Positions 1 through 11,436 of a stretch of 64,000 nucleotides of DNA are shown here, one piece after another. The stretch's first letter is position 1. Each line of letters begins with the position of its first letter. The stretch is from Nymphaea colorata (lineage: Eukaryota; Streptophyta; Magnoliopsida; Nymphaeales; Nymphaeaceae): NCBI RefSeq assembly GCF_008831285.2, contig NC_045142.1:11029952-11093951 (forward strand), in the 5' to 3' direction. Below the pieces are notes generated by a model, which had not been told where the DNA came from, did no database searches, and was given only the letters and a program-made list of their open reading frames with translations. A program made the translations under genes and the position numbers.

Positions 1-71
1 GAGGTTTTATTAGTCAAGCCGAGTTCAAGCTGATTGAATTTAGACTCGACTCGGCTCGTGTTCATCCCTAG
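1..71. repeat. Possible truncated hAT-type element end
   Basis: GACTCGGCTCGTGTTCATCCCTAG resembles common plant hAT/MITE termini; cut off by the window edge. Confidence 0.25.
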
Positions 72-970
72 TCACTCACACACTGATTCAGTTGATGATT
101 TTTCAAACGAATTGGTATCGATATAAACCATTTAGGGTATCTAAATCCGAATCGATAAAAACCATATAAGGTATCTTCAAAGACATCCGATAAAATTGGA
201 ACGACAAAATGATATAGGGGCTAAGTACTTTAAATTGGCAAAGTTACTAATTTATAAAATGTTGATAGTACTTTCATGCTATCTCTCTTTATTAATTGTT
301 GAAAGCAAATCCGGCAGTTCGTACCTTCAAGCAAGCAAGCAACCTACACTCTAAAATATAACAATACTTCGGCTAGGAGCTGGTGTTGCAGTCAAAGGCT
401 CCCTTTCCTTTCCTTTTTCATTCACTAAGCAAAGCCTAAGCCTAAGATTGAATTTCGTATGGTTTCAGTTGTTGGTGGTAGGAGAGCTGCATGCATGCAG
501 CGATAGCAGGGGCGTAGCCACGAGGCAAACTGTCATACAATACATTAAATATAATTTTTGAAAGTTTTCTACAAGGGCTAATATCTATTTTTGAAAAGTT
601 TTACGAGGGTCAAACTCATTTTTTAAAAATTTATTGAGTAAATTTTGCTTTTTCAAAATGTAAAGAGAGGGGGAGAGACGAGGAGGGGTGGGCTGCCAAA
701 AATGTTAAAGTAGTTTAAAAAACAAACAGAAAAATATATTAAAATTATTTTTTAATATATACATTAAAGACTAGGTAATACTTAATGGTGCTCTTAAATT
801 GCTGTAAAATCAAACTAATTTGCTTCCAATTCCATTTTCGCATGATGAATCACGACATCACTTGTCAAAATTTTGTATGTGGTTGCGAAATTTGTTTATT
901 TTAGTGTATAGATTTACATGTAAGTTCCCGTTTTCAACTATTAGCTTTGTACTTAAATTTCTGTGGGTCA
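72..970. other. Intergenic AT-rich sequence
   Basis: No gene seen. CAGGGGCGTAGCCACG near 505 resembles the 5' terminus of the hAT-type MITEs elsewhere, without a clear 3' end. Confidence 0.4.
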
Positions 971-1500
971 TCATGAACCCCTGCTTTTACTAAAGGATGA
1001 AAGAACTGAATTCTTTTGTAATTCGATTACTTGAACTAGAAGATGCGGTAGATATCGGCTGACAAACCGCCGGCCTCGGTGCCGGAGATGGCGACGCTGC
1101 TGCAAGGTCAACCGGACTTGCCATTTCGCCGGTGTGAATTTCGCAGAGGACCACAAGAGAGGCAAAAAAAGGGAAAAGGTGTGCCGAAAGCAACGGATTC
1201 CAAGTTGCCCTTTGGGCCCTTTTTTCCTTCTTTGAAAGCCAGCGAATCAATTTATGTCTGCTTCGAAACTCGGTCTCCGGGGGATGTTTGTCCACGTCAA
1301 GCAAAAACCGGCAACTTGCCGGTGGGACCTCTGCAAGGTCAATCCACACCGCCGACTCTATTTTGAATAACAAAACAAGTTTGAATGTGTTTCCGTAAAA
1401 CTTTACTTCTAAAATTATTCTGGAAAAATGACAGATACGTGCTCGGGTTTGACACTTTCCCCTTGCTGTAAATCTTTTCCCGAAACTTCAACATCATTTC
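971..1500. other. Unassigned GC-richer stretch with overlapping open frames
   Basis: Frames open on both strands (990-1373 minus, 1079-1366 plus). Neither translation shows a domain I recognise. CTGCAAGGTCAA occurs twice (about 1099 and 1332). It could be a gene relic or transposon-captured sequence. Confidence 0.25.
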
Positions 1501-1520
1501 ATATATATATATATATATAT
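1501..1520. repeat. (AT)n microsatellite
   Basis: Ten AT units followed by a T run. Confidence 0.95.
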
Positions 1521-1618
1521 TTTTAAATGAATCATTGGGGCAAGTGGTCCTCTGCCCACTCCCATGTTCCTCATATGCTACCTTCTTCTCCGTTATCGAA
1601 TATTTATGGCACTAAATA

Positions 1619-1630
1619 TTATATAAAAAT
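1619..1630 (+). promoter_or_regulatory. Candidate TATA box of the methyltransferase-like gene
   Basis: The sequence TATATAAAAATA lies about 470 bp before the chosen start codon. It is followed by a CT-rich stretch, (GA)n and a CTT run, typical of plant 5' leaders. Position and motif fit a core promoter; no transcript evidence is available. Confidence 0.4.
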
Positions 1631-1639
1631 AGGAAGGGT

Positions 1640-2096
1640 TTTGATTTCCTTCTGTAATCTGGTTTCCTTCTTCTTTGCTTCTCACAAAAGAAGAGAGAGA
1701 GAGAGAGAGAGAAAGGGTAGGCGAGATAAAAGGAGAGGCGAGATTGTGGAAGGAGAGAGGAAGTCATGGAAGTCTTCTGCCTTCAAACCTTACTGTGGAA
1801 CCGAGTCGCCTCTGCCGCCCACCTTCCTTCTTCCCTCATCGGCGCCAACCATACCGCCGCTCGGTTCTGCTCTCGATAGTCCTCTTCTTTTCAAACCCTA
1901 ACAAAACGTCCTTCTTCTTCTTCTTCTTCTTTGATTTTGTCCTTTGTGAGGATCCAACAGAAACAGGAAAAGAAGTTGGTAGCCGAGAAGTTCTTGAATT
2001 CTTTTGTTCTTTGTGGAGCAAATTTGGTTTGGTTTTCTGTTGTTCTTTTTGGGGTTCATCGTTTTCTTTGAGTTTCAGTTTGTTGGTAAGAGGAAA
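1640..2096 (+). other. Presumed 5' untranslated leader with (GA)n and (CTT)n runs
   Basis: Pyrimidine-rich sequence between the candidate TATA box and the start codon at 2097. It contains (GA)n at about 1692-1712 and (CTT)n at about 1911-1932. Other frames are open across it (for example 1675-2124), but they translate the simple repeats and look non-coding. An upstream in-frame ATG at 2004 extends the main frame by 31 hydrophobic residues; I judge it leader. Confidence 0.4.
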
Positions 2097-3677
2097 ATGG
2101 AGCCAATGGGGGGTCACAAAGTGACCAACCGCGTCCGGAACTTGGTCGTCCGAGGACTCATCTTAGGCGTCGCTGTCCTCCTCCTCCGCTTTGTTTACGT
2201 CTTTTCAACCACTTCGTCCTTCCAGGACGCCGTCGGCCTGTCCTGCGACGCCGCCGGCTTCTGCCTGTTCTCCGCCTCCGGGACGCTCAACATCGTGGGG
2301 ATCGGCGGTCACCAGCGCCCGCATTCGGCCTCCGCCGAGCACCTCGCCGTCGATCCGGCCGTCCGGAAGCTCTGGACCAGCAAGGAGTGGAGGCAGAGGA
2401 TCGACGCCTACTCTGCGGTTTTCCAGAACCTCACGCAGCGAGGCTATCTATCCCGACTCTCTAAGACCCTGGTGGTTCCGGTCGGAAACCGGGAGGAGGC
2501 CGCCGCGCAGCAGGTGCTTGCCTTGAGGGAGGTCGGAGTCGTCGACTCGATCGGCGTGGGGAAGAAGGTACATCGCCCGCTGGTCGTCTACGGCGACCCC
2601 TTCCGGCATCTGCCCTTCGAGGACGACACCTTCGACTTCGTGTTCGCCGGCGAGGGCGTGATAGATTCGATGCCCAAGAAGGTGGAGGAGTTCGCGGCAG
2701 AGATCGGCCGGATGATCAGGCCGGGAGGGATCGCCGTCATCCATGCCCTTGCTGCCAAAGACATGTATAGTCTCAATTCTTTCTTGGATTTGTTCAATTG
2801 CTGTAAATCTGTGAAGAGTAGGAAGTCTGGATCTTTTACGGAATTCATTTTGAAGAAGCACACCATTCGCCGCCTGGGCGCTGGAAAATCGGCCCCTCCC
2901 GGCGATGAATCGAGCAATAAGAGCAGCGTTTGCTCTGCTCCTGAATGGAAGAAGGGTCTCGTCAAAAGGGCAGAGCCTTTGATCATGGAAGAGCCGTTGA
3001 AGCCATGGATTACCTTGAAGAGAAATATCAAGAACATCAAATACCTCTCGTCCATGGTGCAGATCTCATACAAACGCAGGCACGTCTACATAGACGTGGG
3101 ATCTCGATCATATGGTTCGAGTATCGTTGGATGGTTCAAGAAGCAGTACCCCAAGCAGAACCGGACGTTCGAGATCTTCGCCATCGAGGCAGACCATACG
3201 TTCCACTATGAGTACGGGACGAAGAAGGGAGTGCAGCTACTGCCGTATGCTGCATGGATCAGGAACGAGACACTGCTGTTCGAGATCAATGGTGGTGGCG
3301 ATGAAGATGGGGAGAAGGGGAGGGGTATGGGTAGGATTCGAACTGGTGGGGAAGACTCAGAAATGGCGGAGGAATCAAGGGAAGTGTTGAAGGTTCAGGG
3401 ATTCGATTTCGCAGAGTGGCTGATGGGTGCTGTGAGCAAGAAGGATTTCGTAGTGATGAAGATGGATGTGGAAGGGACGGAATTCGATCTCATGCCGAGG
3501 TTGATTGAGACAGGAGCCATATGCTTGATCGACGAGGTTTTTCTGGAGTGCCATTATAATCGGTGGCAGAGGAGCAGCCGCGAGAGGACCAAGAAGTATA
3601 AGAGTACATACAGCGACTGCATGAATATATTTACCTCTCTGAGGGAAAACGGCGTTTTGGTTCATCAATGGTGGTGA
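2097..3677 (+). CDS. Membrane-anchored protein with two methyltransferase-like domains (plant DUF7870 / SAM-dependent methyltransferase family)
   Basis: Uninterrupted 526-codon frame with no intron. The reading frame is open further upstream, but I chose the ATG at 2097 because the protein then starts with a short basic stretch followed by one hydrophobic segment (about residues 16-36), a type II signal anchor; the extra upstream residues are translated pyrimidine-rich leader. Residues about 165-215 look like a methyltransferase type 11 segment: DPFRHLPFEDDTFDFVF at 167 and a post-motif RPGGIAVIH at 208. A second, FkbM/DUF7870-like domain follows: VYIDVGSRSYG from 330, the acidic FAIEAD near 361-366 and MKMDVEGTEFD from 454. 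A low-complexity Gly/Glu/Arg loop lies between. Related plant proteins are annotated as SAM-dependent methyltransferases, but the substrate is unknown to me. Codon GC is much higher than in the flanks, as expected of a genuine gene. Golgi/ER location is inferred from the anchor. Confidence 0.9.
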   Translation: MEPMGGHKVTNRVRNLVVRGLILGVAVLLLRFVYVFSTTSSFQDAVGLSCDAAGFCLFSASGTLNIVGIGGHQRPHSASAEHLAVDPAVRKLWTSKEWRQRIDAYSAVFQNLTQRGYLSRLSKTLVVPVGNREEAAAQQVLALREVGVVDSIGVGKKVHRPLVVYGDPFRHLPFEDDTFDFVFAGEGVIDSMPKKVEEFAAEIGRMIRPGGIAVIHALAAKDMYSLNSFLDLFNCCKSVKSRKSGSFTEFILKKHTIRRLGAGKSAPPGDESSNKSSVCSAPEWKKGLVKRAEPLIMEEPLKPWITLKRNIKNIKYLSSMVQISYKRRHVYIDVGSRSYGSSIVGWFKKQYPKQNRTFEIFAIEADHTFHYEYGTKKGVQLLPYAAWIRNETLLFEINGGGDEDGEKGRGMGRIRTGGEDSEMAEESREVLKVQGFDFAEWLMGAVSKKDFVVMKMDVEGTEFDLMPRLIETGAICLIDEVFLECHYNRWQRSSRERTKKYKSTYSDCMNIFTSLRENGVLVHQWW

Positions 3678-4560
3678 AGGCCTGGGAGGAAAAATTCTAT
3701 CCCATGCATTCGTGATCCTTTCAATGGTGAGTAGCTGTTGTTCTATTGTCTTTTCAGGAATATATTTTCAAATTGTATCTTCCTTCCTTCACTTTCTCAC
3801 ATCTACAGATTAGTTTTCTCTATTTTTTCTTTTTCTTCTTTTGGTGGTAAAGATAAATTTATTTGATGTTAAAAAGTAGATTTCACATTCAATTGAAAAT
3901 CTCCCCTTTATTATATAGCCTGTAATCTGTCCAGTGTTTCCACAAGTTTGCCAGGAAGAGAAGAAAGTTGGGTTAAATTCCACAGAGCCAAGTGTAAATT
4001 CCTTTCTGTATTGTCAGCGCTGTTGTTTAACTTGCGAGATACTGTAACTTTAAATTGTGTGGTGAATTGAAGTGTGTACTTAGCAATCTGAGGTTTTGTG
4101 AAATTGATGGTGTTGAATCGAGTAATTAGGTTGCGTTTGATTGCACAATTAATAGAGCAAGATTTTTTCTCTTATGGCGCTTTCATATTTCCTTGTCATA
4201 CTAAACTGTGGATCTGTGCAGGAAAAGATGTTCATGGTTTCTTGAAGTTGTGATGTAAAAATGATATGACAAGATTGTACTATACAATAGGGATGGATAA
4301 GCTCATGGATGTGAACTGCTTGTCAGATAGCAAAATCACCCCAAATCTCTTTCTGGTTAATGACAAATTACTAGCTGCTACAATTCTTTACCTGTGAGTC
4401 TTCTCTCTGGATGCAGGTTTTGGGAATTGAGTCGTTTGGCAGTGAAGTTGACCTCAGTAAAGAAAATATTTTTAACGAAAAATCATTCTCAGCTATAAAG
4501 TTCCGGATTTAGTAGCTTGAATTAGAATGCAAAATTGGCGGTTAATAAAAAACTTCTAGC
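3678..4560 (+). other. Presumed 3' untranslated region with possible 3'-UTR introns and a poly(A) signal
   Basis: No coding frame is visible after the stop. A good splice donor (GGTGAGTAG near 3726) pairs plausibly with acceptors ending CTGTGCAG near 4221 or GATGCAG near 4416. A canonical AATAAA lies at 4544-4549. This suggests a spliced 3' UTR, unproven. Confidence 0.3.
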
Positions 4561-4629
4561 TTAAGCATGTTTTTCAGTTTTTGTTATACTGCTAATGGAT
4601 GTGCTGTTGTAAAATTTTTCTGTTTTTTA

Positions 4630-4779
4630 GGGGCTGTTTGACAAAAGGAACATTCCAAAATTGTATGGATTCATTAAATACTTTCACAATGTTCCATGAA
4701 TCTGCCCCTTTTGTTAGGGCATATACATTAAACATATACATTAAACACTAACAAAGTATTCCTCCTTCCAAACAGCCCC
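4630..4779. mobile_element. MITE with GGGGCTGTTTG terminal inverted repeats
   Basis: Starts GGGGCTGTTTGACAAAAGGAA and ends TTCCTCCTTCCAAACAGCCCC. About 150 bp, no coding capacity; target duplication unclear (TTA/TAA nearby suggests a PIF/Harbinger type). Confidence 0.6.
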
Positions 4780-6980
4780 GTAATCTGTTGTAATTCTGCT
4801 CAGCGCTGGGAGAGATGTGCTACATTTTTGGTCCTCTTCTGATTTTTTGGGTTTGAAGTGAAAGATTTGTTACATTTTTGGTCCTTTTCTGATTTTTTTT
4901 AGCGAATGGTTTTAATCTGTAGTGGTAATGTTAATGCCAACTCTTTTGTAGTTTAGCTTTTTTCTTATATGGTTTGGTTCGAAGTTTCTTTCAATGAATT
5001 CCTTGATGTTTCGGAGTTCCTTTCTTTGAATTCCTTTCGGTTCTCCATCTTTCTCCTCAGCTCAAGTTTCAATACCATTAGCAGAGGAGCATCAATGAAA
5101 ATCGAACAAGAAATGTATGATGAGTTGTGCTAAGGAGTGGTTAAACCACATAAATACCCATCTGACATTTTTCAATGCCAATAGTAGTGCTGATGAGAAT
5201 CAAATAAGAAATGTGGACCAGCCATGCTATCTTTTATTAGAGAGAGAGCCTATAAAATGAGAATGCATGACAAAATTTGGTCGACATGAAGTCTCCTCGT
5301 GAAGAGAAAGTGATTAGAAGAAACGGCAAAGTCACTCAACAACAAATGAAGGACGACACCATAATCGAATAGCAAAGTCGACCAAGGCGTGTCACAGAAT
5401 TCGACGATAAGAAGGTGCTTTTTAAGACTTTGCTGTCATGCTTCTCTCAAATGCATCACCAAGACGATATTAACCACAACCAAAGAGAAAATTCTTCCAA
5501 ATGCATCACCAAGACTATATGAACCACAACCAAAGCGAGGAAAAAAAAATGCCACAAAGAGAGAGAGAGAGAAAAGGAAGATGAAGTTCTCGTATGGTTA
5601 ATTGAATATTTTAGAAAACACACTCAAGTTTCCATTAAATAACTTTTCTTTCTTTCAATTACATAGAAAACAAGAAAAGAATCAAAATGTAAGTGAGTCT
5701 TTTATTATTTAACCAAATTTTCCGTGTGCTCTCGCAAGAAGTTCATCGTTAATTTGTCTAATCTGTTTGTTGATTTAGACCTTCATCTACTAGTGATAGA
5801 TATTCTGGAAAAACCCTCCAGAAACGATGCAGGGTTAATATAGTGGGCCTCAAATCATGCCTATATATGACATCCAATTGACTAATGAAGGAAGCTATCA
5901 GCCGCTGTTTTATTAAAAAGAGGACAAAGACATGTAGTTTTTTAAAAAATTCAACTGAAAAAATGAGGGCCACTAGTTTGTTATGGGAGGCACCTTATCC
6001 CCAAGAGGGCTTGTACTAATATGTAAATAGTGGATAGTAGGAGTGCCTATTTCAAAGCAGCAAAAATGGTCTAAAAGCAATGACTTATCAATTGCTATAG
6101 TTTTTAGTGAGACGTGTAAATTAAAAGATACGAGACAACTAATTGGAGGAGATGAAATCCTCCCACCATCCAAACAGAATGAGTTGAGCGCGTCGTTTGG
6201 TGCACGCAACAACACAAGTACGCCCCAAAAAAAAAAAAAAAGAGTAGGGAATGGGGACATTTTAGAAATTATTTAATAAAAGTATTTTTTTTAGTCTTTT
6301 TGCTTTTTTAGGTTTTTCTCTTCCGTCCCTACAAATTTTTTTCTTATTAACCAGCATCATTAACCATACTCCCACACAAAAAATTTCCTGCACCGTCCAA
6401 ATGCATTGGCGTGTCACACACACAGCCTGATGCATTACTGCACGTCCCGCTAGTAACTGTATTATTCTTTCGACCCATCTCCCCGATTCCCATCTCAGCT
6501 TTAACCTTTCTGCTCGATCCCAGTTGCCTGTTTTTACCAGTCTGGAGTCTGCCGGACTTTTCGTGTTTCTGAAAATGCACCGGTTTCTGCAAGAATCAAA
6601 CAGTCCAAAGCCAATTCCTTTGGGCCCTCCTCACCTTCAAAAGAATATGAATGCCGTGGGATCGCAAGCCAACAATGAAGTGCTTTGCTCTCGATCGCGG
6701 AAGGGAAGCATTAAGAATTTCCTCTTCTGTCGGGCGGCAATGGATCTCAGAGATCGCGTGGTAGGGTGAGGCTGAGATGCTGGCAAGCAAAAGGTTGTCG
6801 GCCGTTGGCCCATGGCCGCTGCCTCAGACGGTGCATTATTGAGGTTGGCATTTGAAAGAAAACAATTTAATAGACTTCTCATATCAGATCGAGAAGTCGA
6901 CGGGCTATTTCTTCAATTTAGTTTCAACAAATGCCATTGCTTGAACCGTTTCTAATCTTCCCAAAATGCATTGATGGAAC
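4780..6980. other. Intergenic sequence, no gene recognised
   Basis: Contains small direct repeats (TACATTTTTGGTCC twice near 4828 and 4872; ATGCATCACCAAGAC twice near 5451 and 5501). Several short open frames show no domain. Confidence 0.5.
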
Positions 6981-7173
6981 AACGGCGGACCGAATTAAAG
7001 TTTCTAAATTTTGACGGCGAACCGAATTAAAGTTTCTAAATTTTGACATACACCAAAATATCATTTTCTAAGATTTTTATATAAGACGACAAGTAAAATA
7101 GTTTAAAATTTAAATGTAATTTTTTTTTTCTTTTTTGAGGTGGAGCGAGAGCCCTCCCCTGGCTCCACTCCTG
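6981..7173. mobile_element. hAT-type MITE, 5' end eroded, 8-bp target duplication
   Basis: Ends GGCTCCACTCCTG (inverted CAGGAGTGGAGCC); the other end, AACGGCGGACC, is degraded. GATGGAAC flanks both sides (6973-6980 and 7174-7181). A 32-bp stretch, GGCGAACCGAATTAAAG and following, is duplicated at the 5' end. Confidence 0.65.
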
Positions 7174-7810
7174 GATGGAACGACCATTCATGTTTTTCTA
7201 GTGTGACAAAATTGAGAGGCAGTTGATTAAGCAGGATCTTAGATATGAGGCTCTGATTCAATAAGTGGGCCGCCATAAATTTGTGGTTCTAAAAACCGTG
7301 GATTTGAGAACCTTGCAACGATTGATGACATCAGATTTGAGATTTATGAATTTCATGTGGATCTGATGTGACAAAATATGTACGTAAAATCTCTGGTTCA
7401 TCAAACAGAGGATTTTAGATAAGACCTAAGATCCATATTTTAAGTCCTTATTTTATCGTTTTGCATTGAGAAATATCTGATTTGATGTTTTGATGGAACG
7501 ACCATTCAAGTTTTTTAACTTCAGCGTGACAAAAATTGAGGGGTAGTTGGTTAATCAGAAACTTGGATATGAGGCTCACCTTAAATCCATGGTTCTAAAA
7601 AGGCTGTGGATTTGAGAACCTTCAGGTGATTGATGACCTCAGATTTGAGAACCTTCATGGATCTCATGTAACATGTTTTTGCAAACCTGGCAGAAGATGT
7701 ATGGTAAAAAATATATGCTTCATCAAACTAAGTGTTCTAGGTCAGACCTAAGATCTACATTTGAAGTCCTCATTTTATCATTTTGCATTGAGAAAAATCT
7801 GATTCTAAAT
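7174..7810. repeat. Tandem duplication, about 318-bp period
   Basis: Copy 1 begins GATGGAACGACCATTCATG at 7174 and copy 2 GATGGAACGACCATTCAAG at 7492. They share many phrases (ATTGAGGGGTAGTTGGTTAA type; CCATGGTTCTAAAAA; TTTTGCATTGAGAAA) with moderate divergence. Confidence 0.8.
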
Positions 7811-7892
7811 TGAGGGGGGAGGGTTTGATTTTTAAATCCATGGATCTCAAATTCTTAGGATCTTAGAACAGTGGCAATCAAACTCCCCCTTA
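7811..7892. mobile_element. Short inverted-terminal repeat (MITE-like)
   Basis: GGGGGAGGGTTTGATT at the start and AATCAAACTCCCCC at the end are inverted repeats. It may be the end of a larger element that includes part of the preceding tandem repeat. Confidence 0.45.
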
Positions 7893-9405
7893 AGATCAGG
7901 GCCTCTAAGTTGAGACCAATGGATTTTAAGAAGCAGGCTTTGCAAATCCATGATGTAATCCTTGTTTCTTTTGAACACAAGATTTTAGATATTTGTTGGA
8001 AATCAAGAATAAAAAACTCCTGGAATTTAAGATGTTGGATAAACTTGGATCTAAGACCTGAGAAAATCAATGAAGTGCATATTTGGGAATAAGATGCAGT
8101 AAAAATTTTCTTTTAGATCCTAAGTGTTCTAATTTTACAATACTGTTCTCAAGAAAATACAGATGATAGGATCCAATAAAGGGAAGTTGGGGTTTTGTCC
8201 TTACTACATGAAAGAAAAAAAAGAAGAAGAAGAAAGGACAGGTTCCTTCTTATAGAAAAAATGTCATTTTCGAAATACTAAAATTCCACAACTTGGTCAT
8301 GCTGTCTAATTCTTGCAGAATAAAAAGTAGAAAGTTATTTTCAAAAATTGAAAACAAAATGAACATGTTCATCTGGGTCCTATAATGAAAAAGAAGTCAA
8401 CTAATAATTGGATTATAGTGGTAGGTACTATTATATTATTATTATTTTCAATAATTACAGATAATAAACTACTTTTTTTTGGGTGGGCAGTGGGCACCTA
8501 TCCAGGCTGCATATTGAAGAGTGGGCCTCTAAACCCCAAGTAAGGAGAGCCTTCACTAAAGCAATCAGCTTCAATGAATCTGAATAAGATCCAACTCTAA
8601 TTACAATATGCCAAACTCCATCAGCATGCTAACTGCATCTGGTTTTGACTTGAGAATTTCACTTCGGCCTCCGCCTTGGGCTCCAACTTAAATGATTCAA
8701 CTCAAATTTTATATTAATACCTGGACCTGACCTGAGTCCGAACTGTTTGCGAGTACCTCAGCTGATTGAAAGAGACGGGAAACAACATTATACGTTATTT
8801 CCAAGCCCCTCACGTCCATTGCAGTCACAAGGGCAAGAGATGGTTACGTAAACCGGGGCGAACTACGCACATGCCTTGGTTCATGACATGCAGACCTCTG
8901 ACCCACTTTGAGACGGCCCTGGCTGACTCTTAAGGATAGGTGTCATGCACATAGGCCTCTACATATAACCGCTTTAGCACAAGGGGCATGAATGACTGAT
9001 GGACGGAGACAGCACTACCTTCCAACCTCCCTTAAAGCGATATTTTCCCCACAAAACGATAACTGATTATGGGCCACTACTTTTGATGATGTGATCCACA
9101 CCATGTGGACTCATTTGGACCAATTAATTAAGCTGATGATGGCGTTTCTGCATCGCTTTCAAGTTAGGAGCAGGGATTATCAGAAATGAATACAGACAAC
9201 CGTGTTTTGGTTGAGAAGACAACCCGTATCTCCAAGATTGAAGATGCAGATTTTTCAGTAATGGTCTTTATGCACTTAGAAAACACTGTTAAACAATGAG
9301 AATGATTCTTGTGAAGGATGATGGGAAGGAAACATTTATTGTGGGGTCAATTCTATGTGGAATGATATGTTTTGGATGTGATGATGGAAAATAATCAGAG
9401 GTGGG

Positions 9406-9406
<1 letters not shown>
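7893..9406. other. Intergenic sequence, no gene recognised
   Basis: AT-rich with short chance frames. A segment near 8476-8540 (GGGTGGGCAGTGGGC...) loosely resembles part of the SINE-like unit at 11.3 kb. Confidence 0.5.

Positions 9407-9447
<41 letters not shown>
9407..9447. repeat. (AT)n microsatellite
   Basis: About 20 TA units. Confidence 0.97.
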
Positions 9448-9452
<5 letters not shown>

Positions 9453-9614
9453 TCTTACTCAAAGGAACCATACCTGAATCAAGAGATTTTGTTGCTTGCC
9501 TGGTGGGGTAAAACCTCGAAGCTAGATGATTATTTGTCATTTGCCAACATAATTGACATTTTGGAAAGAAAATTTCACTTAAACACTCTTTGGATGGTGG
9601 TGTTGAATTACTTT

Positions 9615-9818
9615 GGGGCTGTTTGATGAATTGGAATTTTGATTCAAGAATGAAAATTCCAGAATCATAATTCCTCTTCAAACTGTCATAAAATCAAAAT
9701 TGTAGGTTTTAGTTTACTTCCCAAACAAAATACCTCATTTGTTTAATAATTCCAATTTCCTAAAAATTGAGCATTTTGATTCTGAAATTCCGTGATTCCG
9801 AGTATATCAAACACCCCC
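9615..9818. mobile_element. MITE with GGGGCTGTTTGAT terminal inverted repeats
   Basis: Starts GGGGCTGTTTGATGAATTGG and ends ATATCAAACACCCCC. Internal AATTCC/GGAATT pairs would allow hairpin folding. About 204 bp. Confidence 0.6.
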
Positions 9819-9907
9819 TTAATGTATGTGTGAACACTAATTTGTTGATATTGTATATTATGTTCTATGAGTATATGTCCAGTTAATGTATATTTGATTA
9901 TTAATTT

Positions 9908-9925
9908 CACACACACACACACACA
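9908..9925. repeat. (CA)n microsatellite
   Basis: Nine CA units. Confidence 0.95.
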
Positions 9926-11273
9926 GATTTCTTTAACATGAAGAGTCTGATTGTGTTAACCTTCTGGTAAGATATGATGTTCTTTTTTCACAGATTGGGT
10001 ATAACTATGGCCACATCCTTCCAGTAAACATTGCAAAATACAACTTTTGTTCCACCTCAAAATTGAAATACAAAATATATAACCATATAGAGTTGCATTC
10101 GACAAGAAAAACCCATCTCAAATTGGAGTGCAATTGCTAGTTAATCACAAGTTATATCATTTTTCTTAGTAAGATAACTTAGATTCCAATTTGAAGTAGT
10201 CACCTGATTGAGTCTAAACCACTGACTTGCCTACTCAACATCATCATCAACGTACACAAAACACAAAGATATGCATAGCTTGAATCTTTTCTTAGCAAGC
10301 AAGATCAAGTGGGCAGTACCAGAAAGCAACACAATGAGGAAATTCGTCTCTTCTAAATTCACTTCCACCTCACAAGCAAATGACACTGTCATCCCTTACA
10401 TTGTTGTGATTAACAACTCCGTTCGAAATTATTTTTACTTTAAATAAAAGAAAAATGTTCGTCTTCCTCTGGCATGGTTTGTAGTTTACCAATTTTAATT
10501 AATGAAATAACAAAATGGTTTTTTCCATGTGATAAAGCATCTTAACATGTCACCTCATTCACTTGGTTCCTTCTTAGTTTATTTTGTTGAAAGAAAAGTA
10601 ATTTCACTTATAAAATGTTAACTCAACAAATTACTCTTGAACATTTAATTAAGCCTAACATGATATATTGAGAAAAAAAAGTTATATACATAGACTGTAG
10701 CATCTATGTAGCTAAGCCTGCACATCATAATATAGAAAACCAATCCATCGGATGCTCCCATTTGATAGAGAGTTGATAACTTGGTCCTTTGTACATATAT
10801 CAAGAACTTGGATACAGTCACCGAATAATATTGTCTGCATGGAGTTGAATAATATTTGTGTATTCCATCATAAGAAATTAATTTGACCTCCTAAATCGAA
10901 GTTTCATATATTTATTCATTAGTCGAAATCATTTGGAGTAAATTGATTGACTAATTATTAATTCAACTTACTTCCCTCACATGATTTCCTGATTCATTAT
11001 GGCATATACCCTCACTTTTTGCCAATCAATAAAAATTAACGTGAAATTAAGTTATTTATCAATCATATTTAGAAATGTCTACATGAGCCTCACGCTTCAA
11101 ATGAATGAGGGAAACAATAGATATAACCGAACTAAATATAATTTCTTAATATTGATATTGAAATAACATAACAAGCTTAATAATTGATTCATTAGATTAA
11201 AGATATATGAGTTGATAAGTTATAATGGAGAAATGATCTATTTGGCACAACAAAAATATTGGTTTTGTCATCA
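9926..11273. other. Intergenic AT-rich sequence
   Basis: Nothing recognised on either strand. Confidence 0.5.
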
Positions 11274-11284
11274 TCATCATTTTT

Positions 11285-11436
11285 TCGGGTGAGCAAGAGG
11301 TCCATCCCTGCTGCCTAGAGCAAGGACAGAAGGCCCCCCCATTCCTCCTGCCCGCAGGAGCATAGCGCCCACGAAAGTCAAACTAGAGACTTGCCTTTTT
11401 ATAGGCACCTAGCCCGACAAGTTAAGCTACGGCCCT
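11285..11436 (-). mobile_element. tRNA-derived SINE-like insertion
   Basis: On the minus strand the element begins GGGCCGTAGCTTAACTTGTC (A-box-like) and then GTCTCTAGTTTGACTTT (B-box-like). It ends in an A-rich tail. TCATCATTTTT flanks both sides (11274-11284 and 11437-11447), an 11-bp target duplication typical of retroposition. Confidence 0.6.

Noticed and set aside
2004-2096. Upstream in-frame extension of the first gene
   Set aside because: Phe-rich translation of a pyrimidine-rich leader; the ATG at 2097 gives a normal signal-anchor N-terminus.
2448-3073. Minus-strand open frames of 137 and 161 codons
   Set aside because: Shadows of the GC-rich methyltransferase-like coding sequence.
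3325-3345. GGATTCGAAC resembling a reversed tRNA B box
   Set aside because: Lies inside the intact coding sequence, with no A box or cloverleaf around it.
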